Below are positions 17,648 to 26,995 of a stretch of DNA of 64,000 nucleotides, one piece after another (position 1 is the stretch's first letter; each line of letters starts with the position of its first letter). Origin of the DNA: Alkalihalobacterium elongatum (lineage in GTDB: Bacteria > Bacillota > Bacilli > Bacillales > Bacillaceae_F); NCBI RefSeq assembly GCF_019024285.1, contig NZ_WMKZ01000014.1, forward strand, positions 1 to 64,000. The letters run 5' to 3'. Below the pieces are notes generated by a model. The model was not told the origin of the DNA, searched no databases, and worked only from the letters and a program-made list of their open reading frames with translations. The position numbers and the translations under genes are program-made.

Positions 17648-19250
17648 TTATTGCCTCCTGTTCACCTACATCTTTATTTAAGTAAATATCTACAGTGGTT
17701 CCTTCACCTTCAACACTAGAAATTTTCAATTTACCGTTATGATGCTCAATAATACGGTCACAAATCATTAACCCAAGCCCTGTCCCTTTTTGTTTTGTCG
17801 TAAAAAACGGCTCACCGATTCGTTGAATAACTTCCTGTGGAATACCACTACCCTCATCCTTAATTTGAATATTAATGATGTTTTTATTAACCTCATAAAC
17901 TTGGACATGAATGTGTCCACCATCGTCCATTGCTTCAATACTATTTTTTAGTAAATTAATTAATACTTGTTTTATTTGGTCTGGATCACATTCAACCGTC
18001 GTATCTTTGATAGAGAACTCAGACGTAATTGAAATGCTTTTCATGATTGCAGATGTATTTAAAAGAGTTAGGACTTCTCGAATTAAGTAACAAATCTTGA
18101 CCCTTTCGAACTTTTGCACACTTGGTTTAGCTAATAACAAAAATTCGCTAATGATTTTATTAATTCTAGCAAGCTCACTTAACATCACAGGCACGTGATT
18201 GTTGGACTGATTTTCGCGTTGGTGCATTAGTTGCAGAAAACCAGAGATGACGGTAATTGGGTTACGAATTTCGTGAGCGACACCAGCAGCTAGCTGACCG
18301 ACGACCGATAGCTTTTCTGATCTTCTAATAAACTCTTCTGTCTGTTTCTTTTCCGTAATATCCCTGATGATTGATGCTAGGGCAACAACTCTTCCATCTT
18401 CTGTTCGGATTGCTGATACTGATATTGCTACGTCCAATAAGCCGCGATCCTTCGTCCAATTTTTTAATTCTACCTCTCGAATGATTTCACCTTGTGAGAC
18501 CAACATCCACTTTTCTTGCAACATACTAAGTTGATTTTCTTCGAGGTGCGGCATAACTCTACCTACCACCTCTTCATTTTTCCATCCGTACGTCTTTTCA
18601 AAACCACTATTCACTTGATAAATCTTCCCTTTTTTATCATGAATGACAATAGGGTCTGTCAGTTGATTAAATAGAGAATTTAAGTACCCTTTCGCCTCTA
18701 TTAGCTGTTTTGATGTTTTCTCGGTTTTTAATTCAGCCTGTTGTAATAGGTTTTCAGTAAATCGGCTAGAAAATACTAAAAAGATCGTAACTAGTATTCC
18801 AAATAACACGACATAGACGACATCAATTTTGTCTGAACCTAGAAATAATTCGTTTTGGAACTTAAAGAAAAAATAAGTCGTTGCAATCGTCGTCAGAAAA
18901 CTAGCAAATAAGATCGGTCTTACCAAATGAAAAATTGAACTCATGATGAGTCCTAACCAAATGAAGATGAAATTAATTAGCAACGGTTCATAGGCAATCA
19001 AGATGGAAAAGAAGCTAAAAACAAAAAATATAGTTATGTACATCGTCATTGTTGCTAGCTGTTTCTTTTTTGCAAGAAAATAAATGATAGCGCAAATGAC
19101 AATACCCGTTGGAGCAATATATTTGAGTATTGCTGGATCAATCATTGCATTAATGATTAAGCTACATGTATAGAAAATGATTAAGAGTTTCGCCATTAAT
19201 TGATTTCGTTTATAGATCAGGTCTAACCGTTTTTGCTTTTCAATACCCAT
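17568..19250 (-). CDS. membrane sensor histidine kinase with PAS domain (sporulation-kinase type)
   Basis: 560 residues: five or six membrane segments (about 20-165), a PAS domain (190-300), HisKA with phospho-acceptor H326 in AAGVAHEIRNPITVISGFLQ, and a HATPase domain (NLLKNSIEAMDDGG, DEGSGIP, TKQKGTGLGL). The layout resembles the KinB/KinC/KinD/KinE kinases that feed the Spo0A phosphorelay; no response regulator gene is adjacent, as expected for these. After GEGTTVDIYL the protein continues for about 30 residues inside the ywdI gene. GGAGAG precedes the ATG. Input signal unknown. Confidence 0.9.
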   Translation of the reverse strand: MGIEKQKRLDLIYKRNQLMAKLLIIFYTCSLIINAMIDPAILKYIAPTGIVICAIIYFLAKKKQLATMTMYITIFFVFSFFSILIAYEPLLINFIFIWLGLIMSSIFHLVRPILFASFLTTIATTYFFFKFQNELFLGSDKIDVVYVVLFGILVTIFLVFSSRFTENLLQQAELKTEKTSKQLIEAKGYLNSLFNQLTDPIVIHDKKGKIYQVNSGFEKTYGWKNEEVVGRVMPHLEENQLSMLQEKWMLVSQGEIIREVELKNWTKDRGLLDVAISVSAIRTEDGRVVALASIIRDITEKKQTEEFIRRSEKLSVVGQLAAGVAHEIRNPITVISGFLQLMHQRENQSNNHVPVMLSELARINKIISEFLLLAKPSVQKFERVKICYLIREVLTLLNTSAIMKSISITSEFSIKDTTVECDPDQIKQVLINLLKNSIEAMDDGGHIHVQVYEVNKNIINIQIKDEGSGIPQEVIQRIGEPFFTTKQKGTGLGLMICDRIIEHHNGKLKISSVEGEGTTVDIYLNKDVGEQEAINEYSSSEYNFESRKTSERNEITSGSR

Positions 19251-19360
19251 AAAAGCTCTCCATTATTCGACATCTTTTCCCCTATTATACCATTACTTAA
19301 AATTTGCTGTCAGCGATGAAAATACTATAAAGAAAATGAAAATGAAGTGAATATGAAAAT

Positions 19361-19400
19361 GGTGCCAGGCACCTTTAGTTGACTAAAGGTGCCTGGCACT
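19361..19400. repeat. REP-like palindrome, copy 5
   Basis: A shorter 40-bp copy: arms GGTGCCAGGCACCTTTAGT and ACTAAAGGTGCCTGGCACt around a 2-nt centre. It lies 14 bp downstream of the pepF stop and about 110 bp upstream of the kinase start, so it could terminate pepF transcription. Confidence 0.95.
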
Positions 19401-19414
19401 GGATCTTTCTTTTT

Positions 19415-21196
19415 TTATTCCGTTAGTTCTAAGAATTGGTCGACGTCTTTAACGACAAGGTCGATCGCCTTCTGCCAGAAATCGGCTTGCGTAAGGTCAA
19501 CGTTTAAGTGTTTCTGTGCCAACTCTTCAACGTTCATACTTCCTGTATCACGCAGTAACTCGACGTAACCATCTTCAAATGAAGCGCCCTTTTCAAGAGC
19601 ATGTGCATAGACACCTAGGCTGAATAAGAAACCAAATGTATACGGGAAGTTGTAGAACGGAACCCCTGTAATGTGGAAATGTTGCTTAGCTGCCCAAAAG
19701 TGTGGGTGATACTCTGACAACGAGTCACAATAAGCTTCCTTCTGTGCTTCTACCATTAATTCATTTAAGTCGTTGGCCGAAAGGAGCCCTTCTTTTCTAT
19801 TCTCATAAAATCTTGTTTCAAATAAGAAACGCGCATGAATATTCATAAAGAAGGCAATTGCTCGACCTAGTTTGCTCTCAATCAGAACGAGCTTTTCTTC
19901 ATCTGATTCCGCTTGTTGTACCGCAGCATCACTAACGATTAGTTCTGCAAAAGTAGAAGCTGTTTCTGCCACATTCATCGCATACGACTGGGCAAAATTC
20001 GGCATGTCCCGCATCACGTAAGCGTGGTATGCATGACCTAATTCGTGTGCTAGCGTTGAAACATTAGATGCACTGCCGCTGTATGTCATAAATACACGTG
20101 TTTCACCGCTTGCTGGTAGAGTTGTACAAAATGCACCAGGTCGTTTTCCTGGTCGATTTTCTGCTTCAACCCAATCTTTTTCAAACGCCATCTTTGTAAA
20201 CTCAGCCATTTTCGGGCTGAACTTTCCAAACTGTTCAATGATCGTTTCAGCTGCTTCTTCGTATGGAATCGATGAACTTGAGCTTCCGATTGGTGCATGT
20301 ACATCATACCAAGCTAGTTTCTCTAACCCCAAATACTTCGCTTTGCGCTCTAAATACGGCATAAAGCGTGTTTTATTTTTCGTAATCGTATCCCACATCG
20401 CATTCAATGTCGCTTCTGACATGCGGTTAATTTCAAGAGGCTCTTTTAAAACATTCGTCCAGCCTCTTTTTTCATATAGACCTAATCTAAATCCTGCTAA
20501 ATGATTAATCGTAGTAGCAAAAAGATCTTCGTTTTCAGTCCATGTTTTTTCCCACTTCCCAAAAGCATCGATACGAACCTGACGATCACTATTCGCTAGC
20601 TTATTTTCCGCTTGTCCGACAGACAGCTCTTCTGTTTTTCCGTTTTCTTCAAACGTAATTTTCATACTGTTGACAAGCGCATTATACATATCCGCCCAAG
20701 CATGGTAACCGCTCGTCGATAGCTTTTGTGCTAACTTTTCTTCTGCTGGGGATAGCTTCTCACTCGCTCGTTGTGCTCTTTCATTTAAATAAAAAGCTAC
20801 ATCTTTAAAGTGATTGTCAATCAGTGACTGTAATTCTGCCTCGTCTAACTGCATGATTTTTTCATCAATGCTCGTTAACACACCTTGATACAACGAGGAC
20901 AGCTCTTTTGCTGTTCCACTTAACTGGATAGCCTTTTTATCAGCCGCGTTCTGCGCAGTTAAACAACCAATAAATGCGCCAACCTCTCTTACTTTTGCAG
21001 CAACATTTTGAGCGCTTTCAATAATTCCAACAAATTTATCTTTTTCTTTATGTAGTTCCGTTAATTGTTGAAGCGATTGTTCAAGAGCTACTAACTCTTC
21101 TTTTGTCTCTTTTATAAAGGATCGTAACTCCGTTGATTCACTTCCACCTGGAAAAATACTATCTAAGTCCCACAATTGATTATATTGAGTTTGCAT
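19415..21196 (-). CDS. pepF: M3 family oligoendopeptidase F
   Basis: Cytoplasmic zinc metallopeptidase of 593 residues that cuts short peptides. The zinc site HELGH is at 384-388 (TLAHELGHAYHAYVMRD) and the third ligand lies in the NVAETASTFAELI segment after it. The HPHFWAAKQHFHITGVPFYNFPYTFG motif near the C-terminus is typical of the pepF/M3 clade. GAGGAG lies upstream of the ATG. Not part of the B. subtilis gene order here, so probably an insertion relative to it. Confidence 0.95.
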   Translation of the reverse strand: MQTQYNQLWDLDSIFPGGSESTELRSFIKETKEELVALEQSLQQLTELHKEKDKFVGIIESAQNVAAKVREVGAFIGCLTAQNAADKKAIQLSGTAKELSSLYQGVLTSIDEKIMQLDEAELQSLIDNHFKDVAFYLNERAQRASEKLSPAEEKLAQKLSTSGYHAWADMYNALVNSMKITFEENGKTEELSVGQAENKLANSDRQVRIDAFGKWEKTWTENEDLFATTINHLAGFRLGLYEKRGWTNVLKEPLEINRMSEATLNAMWDTITKNKTRFMPYLERKAKYLGLEKLAWYDVHAPIGSSSSSIPYEEAAETIIEQFGKFSPKMAEFTKMAFEKDWVEAENRPGKRPGAFCTTLPASGETRVFMTYSGSASNVSTLAHELGHAYHAYVMRDMPNFAQSYAMNVAETASTFAELIVSDAAVQQAESDEEKLVLIESKLGRAIAFFMNIHARFLFETRFYENRKEGLLSANDLNELMVEAQKEAYCDSLSEYHPHFWAAKQHFHITGVPFYNFPYTFGFLFSLGVYAHALEKGASFEDGYVELLRDTGSMNVEELAQKHLNVDLTQADFWQKAIDLVVKDVDQFLELTE

Positions 21197-21525
21197 GCCT
21201 CTTACTCCTCTCTTTGTTTCGTTACCCTAAATATTTTACACTACTTGTCTTGGAAAGAAAACGATAATCATCTCGGAATATATATGAAAGTTTCCTTACA
21301 TCCTTGCTAGATTCACAAGCTAAAACACTCCCATTAAATTCGTTATCGTTATTATGACCCTGTTTCCTATTCTTAGGCACTAATCATTATTTTTTATTTG
21401 AAAAGCGTGCAAACACGTTGGTCTCCAAGGTCCAAGGGTAAAAAAAGAGCCTAGTAGGCCATTCTCTATGAGGTACTCTATATTGGATGTGTTATAGCCC
21501 TTTGTTGAGTAATCGCAGTTCACAC

Positions 21526-21548
21526 AAAAAGACCCGGTTCCCCGAGTC
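21526..21548 (-). terminator. terminator of the amt-glnR-like operon
   Basis: On the minus strand GACTCGG, a 4-nt loop and CCGGGTC are followed by TTTTTGTG. It lies 6 bp after the stop codon of the MerR-type gene and closes the four-gene operon. The remaining 330 bp up to pepF show only a short palindrome around 21450 and nothing else I can name. Confidence 0.8.
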
Positions 21549-21553
21549 TCGCC

Positions 21554-21913
21554 TTACGATGATGAAAAGCCATCAGTTCTGTACTTTTCAATTAAATCTT
21601 CCCAATCCCTTTCCGAAAGACGGAGCATCGACCGATCTCTTTGATTAGGAATGATATTTTCTTGATGATGTTGTTTTGTAAAAAAGATCGCCTTAACCCC
21701 TGCTATATTTACCCCTTGATCAATGAGCCCTTTTATTTCTACAAAGCGATCAATATCGTTTAAAGAAAAAATTCGTTGATTTCCTTCATTACGGGCAGGC
21801 TTTATAAGCCCCTGCTCTTCGTAGTAACGAATTTGTCTTGCTGTTAATTGAGTCATTTCTTTAACAACACTAATTGGGAAAATCGCCACATGACGAGGGA
21901 ATTTCTTATTCAT
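21554..21913 (-). CDS. MerR-family regulator, GlnR-like
   Basis: 119 residues. The winged-helix N-terminus (FPISVVKEMTQLTARQIRYYEEQGLI, PARNEGNQRIFSLNDIDR, LIDQGVNIAGVKAIF) closely resembles GlnR, more than TnrA: ARNEGN and the INIAGVK segment are GlnR features. The C-terminal tail is short and does not end in the phenylalanine-rich motif of GlnR that senses glutamine synthetase, so its input may differ. It is the last gene of an operon headed by amt, whose promoter carries a GlnR/TnrA box, so autoregulation of the operon is likely (inference). Confidence 0.82.
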   Translation of the reverse strand: MNKKFPRHVAIFPISVVKEMTQLTARQIRYYEEQGLIKPARNEGNQRIFSLNDIDRFVEIKGLIDQGVNIAGVKAIFFTKQHHQENIIPNQRDRSMLRLSERDWEDLIEKYRTDGFSSS

Positions 21914-21944
21914 CCCCTCCCTCCTTTAAGCTCCGAATGTGTAA

Positions 21945-22682
21945 TTATTTTGCTAATTCCGTATAAACCTCTTGAAGCGTTTCAAACCCTAACTGCTGAA
22001 CCTTTTGAACATTTTTGATCCACAAATGTGCGGTCATTTTTGCATCTTCTAACGCATGATGCCTCGTCGAAATCGGAACCTCAAAAAACTGACAGCATTC
22101 ATCCAACGTTTTTAAGCTTTGGTCGGGTGTCGCTATTTTTATCAAAAAAGACGTATCAATGACACGATGCATAAAATTTGTTCGCAAAACATGCCAAGAA
22201 ACATGCTGCATAAATGATTTTTCATGCTGTGCATGATGAGCCACTAACGTTCGCCCTTTCACATACTGAAAAAACTTTTCGAGAACTTGATCAATCGTTG
22301 GCGCCCCAAGCAATTGCTCCCTGTTAATGCCTGTCAGCGCGGCTACCTCATCAGACAGTTGTTCGTTATGCTGAACTAACGAGTAAAAGCTATCACCTTC
22401 AATAACGGTTGTTCCTTTTACTTTAACAGCCCCAACAGAGAGGATCTTATCACCGCGATCAGGATAAAAGCCCGTCGTTTCTATGTCAAAAACGACAACT
22501 TCGAGTTCTTCAAAACGCTTGTTTAATACACTTTCTTTCTTTATTTCTTTTTGAAGCTGCCTCATATATGCCAGCTGCGCCGCATTCGATTGCTGCTGAA
22601 CAGACGTATATACATTCGGACTTAGCTTTCCTGAAAGCTGTTTCATGTAATGAATCATGTGGTTAATCACTTCAAACCACAC
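21945..22682 (-). CDS. DEDDh 3'-5' exonuclease, PolC/DnaQ-like
   Basis: 245 residues with all three exonuclease motifs: FDIETTG (about 65-71), AHHAQHEKSFMQH and HHALEDAKMT. There is no polymerase domain, so it is a stand-alone proofreading-type nuclease. The start is uncertain: the GTG at 22682 overlaps the end of the DUF294 gene by 16 bp but has no ribosome site at proper distance; GTG 22670 and ATG 22658 are alternatives. DUF294 and DEDDh exonuclease genes are often neighbours in bacteria (family knowledge), suggesting a shared nucleotide-related job. Confidence 0.85.
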   Translation of the reverse strand: MWFEVINHMIHYMKQLSGKLSPNVYTSVQQQSNAAQLAYMRQLQKEIKKESVLNKRFEELEVVVFDIETTGFYPDRGDKILSVGAVKVKGTTVIEGDSFYSLVQHNEQLSDEVAALTGINREQLLGAPTIDQVLEKFFQYVKGRTLVAHHAQHEKSFMQHVSWHVLRTNFMHRVIDTSFLIKIATPDQSLKTLDECCQFFEVPISTRHHALEDAKMTAHLWIKNVQKVQQLGFETLQEVYTELAK

Positions 22683-23659
22683 CCTTTATCGATATGCTTT
22701 TTCGTCAGCTTATAAAGGTGTGCGCCCATCCGGATATACTCTTTAAGCTCTTTTTTATCTGCAGCTGTTAGCTTGCTAATTTTTAATAGATGAATGGTTT
22801 CATAGCTTTTTTTATTAGCTTGGAAACGAAGCCTGAATTGCAGTAACTCTTGAAAGATCTTTTTTAACTCTTTTATCTCCGCTAAATGTTGTGGTAGCTG
22901 GTCAAATCTTGCAACGGTTTCAGGGCTTTTAATTCGCTCTTGTAGCGCTAACAGTCGTAAAGAATTAACATAAGGAAATAAAACGGTATTTTTTAAATGA
23001 ATGACGTTTGCGTGAGTACCGTATGACTCTGGTAATAATTGACCAAACACTCCAATCGCTTTTTTACGCCGCTCAATATTACTAAAAAGTCTTTGAATGA
23101 GCTGTGGATTTCTCGTAAGCTCCTTGAAAATTACGTCTTTTAACTCATCAAGTAATCTGCTATCTCCTATAAAAGTCCTCGAGTCAAAAAAAGTAAGCAA
23201 GTTTCGTAAAGTTTCAAAGCTCTCTTCTTCCATCCAGCCGTGCAGTTGTTTTTTCCATGAAAAAATAGAATGGCACCACTGCTTATTTGAAGCCATAACC
23301 AAACCATCGCATTTTACATACCCGACACTTTCTAATCCCTCGGTAATTTCTTGACCGAGCTTTAGAAAATATGCACTTTCTTTTTGACTATCTCCCTTTG
23401 ATTCGAACACGATCCCGTGATCCTGGTCACTCCAAAGCGCCTGTTCAAACCTCGCTGCACTTCCCATCATAAAGAAAGCAAAGTGAGCAGGGGGAGGACC
23501 CCACTCACTTGTTACTGTTTCAATGGCTAATGTGACCGTTTGAGTAATGAGTGCATCATGAAACTCATTTAATTTTGGATGATCAAATTGTACTTGTTCA
23601 ATGTTTGACGTTCTCCACATGTTCAACTGTTCATACGTTTTCATGACAGGTTGGTTCAC
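22667..23659 (-). CDS. DUF294 nucleotidyltransferase-like protein (GlnD-related)
   Basis: 330 residues with a polymerase-beta-type nucleotidyltransferase site: GSAARFEQALWSDQDHGIVF, where G66-S67, R70, D78 and D80 match the GS-x-R-x(n)-D-x-D pattern of the GlnD/DUF294 group. The C-terminal 150 residues are helical, as in DUF294_C. Unlike many relatives it has no cyclic-nucleotide or CBS domains. No substrate is known. GTG start at 23659, GGTGG 9 nt upstream. It is 18 bp downstream of amt and overlaps the exonuclease gene. Confidence 0.85.
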   Translation of the reverse strand: MNQPVMKTYEQLNMWRTSNIEQVQFDHPKLNEFHDALITQTVTLAIETVTSEWGPPPAHFAFFMMGSAARFEQALWSDQDHGIVFESKGDSQKESAYFLKLGQEITEGLESVGYVKCDGLVMASNKQWCHSIFSWKKQLHGWMEEESFETLRNLLTFFDSRTFIGDSRLLDELKDVIFKELTRNPQLIQRLFSNIERRKKAIGVFGQLLPESYGTHANVIHLKNTVLFPYVNSLRLLALQERIKSPETVARFDQLPQHLAEIKELKKIFQELLQFRLRFQANKKSYETIHLLKISKLTAADKKELKEYIRMGAHLYKLTKKHIDKGCGLK

Positions 23660-23677
23660 ATGGTTTCACCACCCATT

Positions 23678-24946
23678 CTATGCACCTGTTTTTTCTTTAG
23701 TTTGCATGCTTTCTGGATAGCCGTAGCTTCCATGTTCACTAATATCAAGACCCATAATTTCTTCTTCTTCTGTTACGCGAAGTCCACCCATTACTTTATT
23801 CATTACGAAAAGGATAATGAATGAAACAACGAATGCGTAAATTCCACCAGCGACAACACCTAAAGTTTGAACACCTAATTGTGTAAATCCGCCGCCGTAG
23901 AACAATCCTGCTTGACCCCAGCCAATTTCAGTCGATAATGCTGGAACTGCGAAGAAACCAGTTGAAAGGGTTCCCCAGATCCCTGCTGTACCGTGAACCG
24001 ATAATGCAAAGATTGGATCATCGATTTTTGCACGGTCAAAAATTTTCATACTTACAACGACAATCAGTCCACCAATAATACCAATAATAACTGCTGCCCA
24101 AGGTGCAACGAAACCACAAGATGCTGTAATCGCTACTAAACCTGCTAAAGCCCCGTTTAATGTTGTTGGAACATCTGCTTTCCCGCTCATCATCCAAATT
24201 AAGAACATCGCGGCAATGGCCCCTGCTGCTGCTGCTAATTGCGTGTTAAGAAGGACATATCCAAAGAATGCATCGGCTACTTCAAATGTACTAGCGCCAT
24301 TAAATCCAAACCAACCTACCCATAGAAGAAGGACCCCTAAAGCTGTGTATACTTGGTTGTGACCTGCTAAATCGTTCGATGAACCATCTTTATTGTACTT
24401 ACCAATACGCGGTTTTAGAATGATTGTTGCTGCTAGAGCTGCCATTGCACCTGTTAAGTGAACAACTGTAGATCCTGCAAAGTCTTGTTTACCAAGACCT
24501 CCTAACCAACCATCACCCCATACCCAGTGTGCAACTACTGGATAAACCAAAGCGGAGAATAAAAGGGCAAAGATGACATATGCAGATAATTTTGCACGTT
24601 CTGCGAACCCTCCAAAAGCAATCGTTAAAGCAATAAGAGCAAACATCATTTGGAACATGAAGTCTACGGAACCTGCTAACCCGTCAGTCGGTGCAGAAGC
24701 ATCTCCGAAGAAGAAATCTGACATTCCGATAAAGCCACCTGCACTATCACCGTAAATGAAGCCCCAACCAACTGCCCAGAAAATAATTGAGCCTAAACTA
24801 ATTGTAAAAATCGTCTTGCCTGCGATATGACCTGCATTCTTCATTCGAGTCGAACCTGCTTCAAGTAAGATAAATCCAGCTTGCATAAGTAAAACTAAAA
24901 AAGTACCAATGATGACCCACAAATTATCCATTAAAATTTGTTCCAT
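23678..24946 (-). CDS. amt: ammonium transporter Amt
   Basis: Trimeric membrane channel for ammonium, 422 residues with about eleven membrane segments. The twin pore histidines are H163 (STVVHLTGAMAAL) and H318 (ALSVHGTAGIWG). The C-terminal cytoplasmic tail (about 390-422) is typical. Unlike B. subtilis nrgAB there is no PII gene next to it; instead come a DUF294 nucleotidyltransferase, an exonuclease and a GlnR-like regulator in one operon. A GlnR/TnrA-type operator lies just upstream. Confidence 0.97.
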   Translation of the reverse strand: MEQILMDNLWVIIGTFLVLLMQAGFILLEAGSTRMKNAGHIAGKTIFTISLGSIIFWAVGWGFIYGDSAGGFIGMSDFFFGDASAPTDGLAGSVDFMFQMMFALIALTIAFGGFAERAKLSAYVIFALLFSALVYPVVAHWVWGDGWLGGLGKQDFAGSTVVHLTGAMAALAATIILKPRIGKYNKDGSSNDLAGHNQVYTALGVLLLWVGWFGFNGASTFEVADAFFGYVLLNTQLAAAAGAIAAMFLIWMMSGKADVPTTLNGALAGLVAITASCGFVAPWAAVIIGIIGGLIVVVSMKIFDRAKIDDPIFALSVHGTAGIWGTLSTGFFAVPALSTEIGWGQAGLFYGGGFTQLGVQTLGVVAGGIYAFVVSFIILFVMNKVMGGLRVTEEEEIMGLDISEHGSYGYPESMQTKEKTGA

Positions 24947-24971
24947 CTGTCAACCTCTCCCTTCGCTTCTG

Positions 24972-25009
24972 CGTTAGCTAAGCTAACATCTTTTGTTAAC
25001 TTAATTATA
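24972..25009 (-). promoter_or_regulatory. GlnR/TnrA-type operator and -10 of amt
   Basis: CGTTAGCTAAGCTAACA (24972-24988) matches TGTNAN7TNACA except for the first base. It continues into TAACATCTTTTGTTAACT (24984-25001), which recurs with one change in front of glnA. A TATAAT -10 on the minus strand is at 25004-25009; no clear -35 is seen. The operator lies just downstream of the -10, the geometry of a repression site. Confidence 0.75.
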
Positions 25010-25138
25010 CATTCTTAATTTTCAGAAACTATAAACTTGGAAGATGATCTGACATGATTTCTCTTTTAGCTTTTTTTCCAATCTATTTTTCTATTTCAAG
25101 GCTTCTTTCGTAAACCAAGACCCTTTGAGTAAAGCAAC

Positions 25139-25187
25139 CAAAAAAAGCTGCCCATTTTAGGTTATCTAAAACCACTTTGAGCAACTT
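25139..25187 (-). terminator. ung terminator
   Basis: On the minus strand AAGTTGC...GTTTTAG pairs with CTAAAAT...GCAGCTT through two stem blocks with G.U pairs, then seven T residues. It lies about 80 bp after ung. Confidence 0.7.
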
Positions 25188-25266
25188 CTTTAGCATTTAT
25201 AATAGTCATTTCATTCGAAAGGCGCTCCCGAACGAAACAACCTTAACTATCCTGCATTAAGACTGT

Positions 25267-25941
25267 TCACACTTCGTCAATTTGCCAATCGATCGACCTC
25301 TCGCCCAGTTCTTTTAGTATTTCATTTACTTTTGAAAAAGGTTTACTACCGAAAAAACCTCGATTGGCGGAAAAAGGACTCGGATGTGGCGATTTAATCA
25401 CGTAATGGTGCTGACCGTCAATTAACGTTTCTTTCGCTTGGGCATGTCTTCCCCAAAAGATAAAAATGATCGGCTTGTCGCGTTCATTTAGCTTCTCAAT
25501 GACTGAGTCCGTAAATCGCTCCCAACCTATTCCTTTGTGAGAATTAGGCTCGCTTTTTCTTACAGTCAAAACCGTATTTAATAGAAGAACCCCTTGCTTA
25601 GCCCACTTGATTAAGCATCCATTATTACTCACATCACAACCGATATCACTATGTAATTCCTTATAAATATTCTTAAGCGATGGCGGCAGTTTTTCTCCTG
25701 TGTTTACAGAAAAACTTAAACCGTGTGCTTGATTGGGCCCGTGATACGGGTCCTGCCCTAAAATGACAACTTTTACTTCTGAAAAAGGCGTGTAGTTAAA
25801 GGCATTAAACACCTCATGCTCACTCGGATAAGCTGTTCCTGTTTGATACTCGTCTTGCAAAGTTTGCTGCAACTTTTGAAAATACTCTTTTGTAAACTCA
25901 CTTTTTAGGATACGATCCCAGTCATTACTTACATTCCACAC
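25267..25941 (-). CDS. ung: uracil-DNA glycosylase
   Basis: Removes uracil from DNA in base excision repair. 224 residues of the family 1 enzyme: the water-activating motif GQDPYH at 62-67 (D64), LLLNTVLTV, and the minor-groove loop HPSPFS at 186-191, where F replaces the usual L. GTG start at 25941 ([10 protein letters not shown]). Same place as B. subtilis ywdG after ywdI, with pepF and the amt operon inserted. Confidence 0.97.
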   Translation of the reverse strand: MWNVSNDWDRILKSEFTKEYFQKLQQTLQDEYQTGTAYPSEHEVFNAFNYTPFSEVKVVILGQDPYHGPNQAHGLSFSVNTGEKLPPSLKNIYKELHSDIGCDVSNNGCLIKWAKQGVLLLNTVLTVRKSEPNSHKGIGWERFTDSVIEKLNERDKPIIFIFWGRHAQAKETLIDGQHHYVIKSPHPSPFSANRGFFGSKPFSKVNEILKELGERSIDWQIDEV

Positions 25942-25949
25942 AACCTACT

Positions 25950-26195
25950 ACTCTCCAATCTTCACTTTAGCACTAATTTTTTACTTTTAGTGTAAAACTG
26001 GTGCTCTAATTCTTGCTTTCGCTCTACTTTCTTCCTTTTAATGTAAAACCCTTGCTTCAATCCCAGCTTTCGCACCGATTTCTTCCTTTTCCTGTAAAAT
26101 TAGTGCTCCAATTTCTGCTTTAGCACTGCTTTCTTCCTTTTACTGTAAAACCTGTGCTCCATTCACTGCTTTCGCACCGATTTCTCCCATGCACC
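25950..26195. repeat. 51-bp tandem repeat, four full copies plus a partial
   Basis: Units starting TGTAAAA at 25991, 26042, 26093 and 26144 have an exact 51-bp period; a diverged partial unit precedes them from about 25950. Copies differ by roughly 10-25 percent. Each contains a CTTTCGCACC- or GCTTTAGCAC-like core. It fills the whole space between the stop codon of the inositol phosphatase gene and the start of ung. 51 bp is 17 codons, but stop codons interrupt and no ribosome site is present, so it is not called as coding. Confidence 0.93.
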
Positions 26196-26972
26196 CTACT
26201 TTTCCCAGCTTAAAATAGTTGAAAGCTCATCATAGATCGCTGGAGTTCCGACTAGTACTTGGTAGCCTTTTTCTATTTCCGCACTAAATGTGTTCCCTTT
26301 TGCCTCTTCTACAATTAGTAGTCCCGCACAAATATCCCATTCTTTCAGTTTGATCTCCCAATATGCATCAAAGCGTCCTGCAGCGACCTGGCATAAGTCT
26401 ATCGCAGCACTTCCTGTTCTTCTTATCCCGCCGATTTTTGTAATAATTGCATTAAAGTTTTCGACGTTATTGTTAGGATCCGTTCCTTTATCGTACGGGA
26501 AGCCAGTTGCAACGACTGCCTTGTTTAATTGTTCGGTAGCTGAAACCGTGATCGTTCTCCCATTTAGCGTTGCACCACTTCCTTTGATGGCTTCATACAT
26601 TTCGTCCAATCTTGGCGCGTAAACGACCCCGATGACCGTTTCTCCTTTATGCTTTACGCCGATAGAAATACAAAAGAATGGGAAACGATGAGCAAAATTG
26701 ACAGTTCCATCGATCGGATCAATCACCCATTCATATTCGGCTTGTCCTTCATGCCAGCCGCTTTCTTCAGTCATAATCGCATGGTCTGGATATTCCGCTT
26801 TAATTTTCTCCATTAGAAATTGCTCGCTCCACTCATCGACCTCTGTTACTAAGTCGATGTCCGATGACTTCGATTTCATCTGAAAAGGCTGTTCCATTTT
26901 TACTAACTGTTCTTTACCCACTTCTCTTACCCACTGTTTTATATTTTCTTTTATCGCTACCCATTGTTCCAT
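26196..26972 (-). CDS. inositol monophosphatase family protein
   Basis: 258 residues of the Mg-dependent, Li-sensitive phosphatase superfamily. Metal ligands: E69-E70 in MTEESGWHE, D85-P-I-D88-G-T in WVIDPIDGTVNF, and the C-terminal LKEWDICAG. The substrate could be inositol phosphate, another sugar phosphate or PAP; the sequence does not decide. It is 23 bp downstream of the 7TMR-DISM kinase gene on the same strand, so probably cotranscribed. GAGGAG precedes the ATG. Confidence 0.92.
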   Translation of the reverse strand: MEQWVAIKENIKQWVREVGKEQLVKMEQPFQMKSKSSDIDLVTEVDEWSEQFLMEKIKAEYPDHAIMTEESGWHEGQAEYEWVIDPIDGTVNFAHRFPFFCISIGVKHKGETVIGVVYAPRLDEMYEAIKGSGATLNGRTITVSATEQLNKAVVATGFPYDKGTDPNNNVENFNAIITKIGGIRRTGSAAIDLCQVAAGRFDAYWEIKLKEWDICAGLLIVEEAKGNTFSAEIEKGYQVLVGTPAIYDELSTILSWEK

Positions 26973-26995
26973 GATGTTTTCACTCCTCGTTTCAG

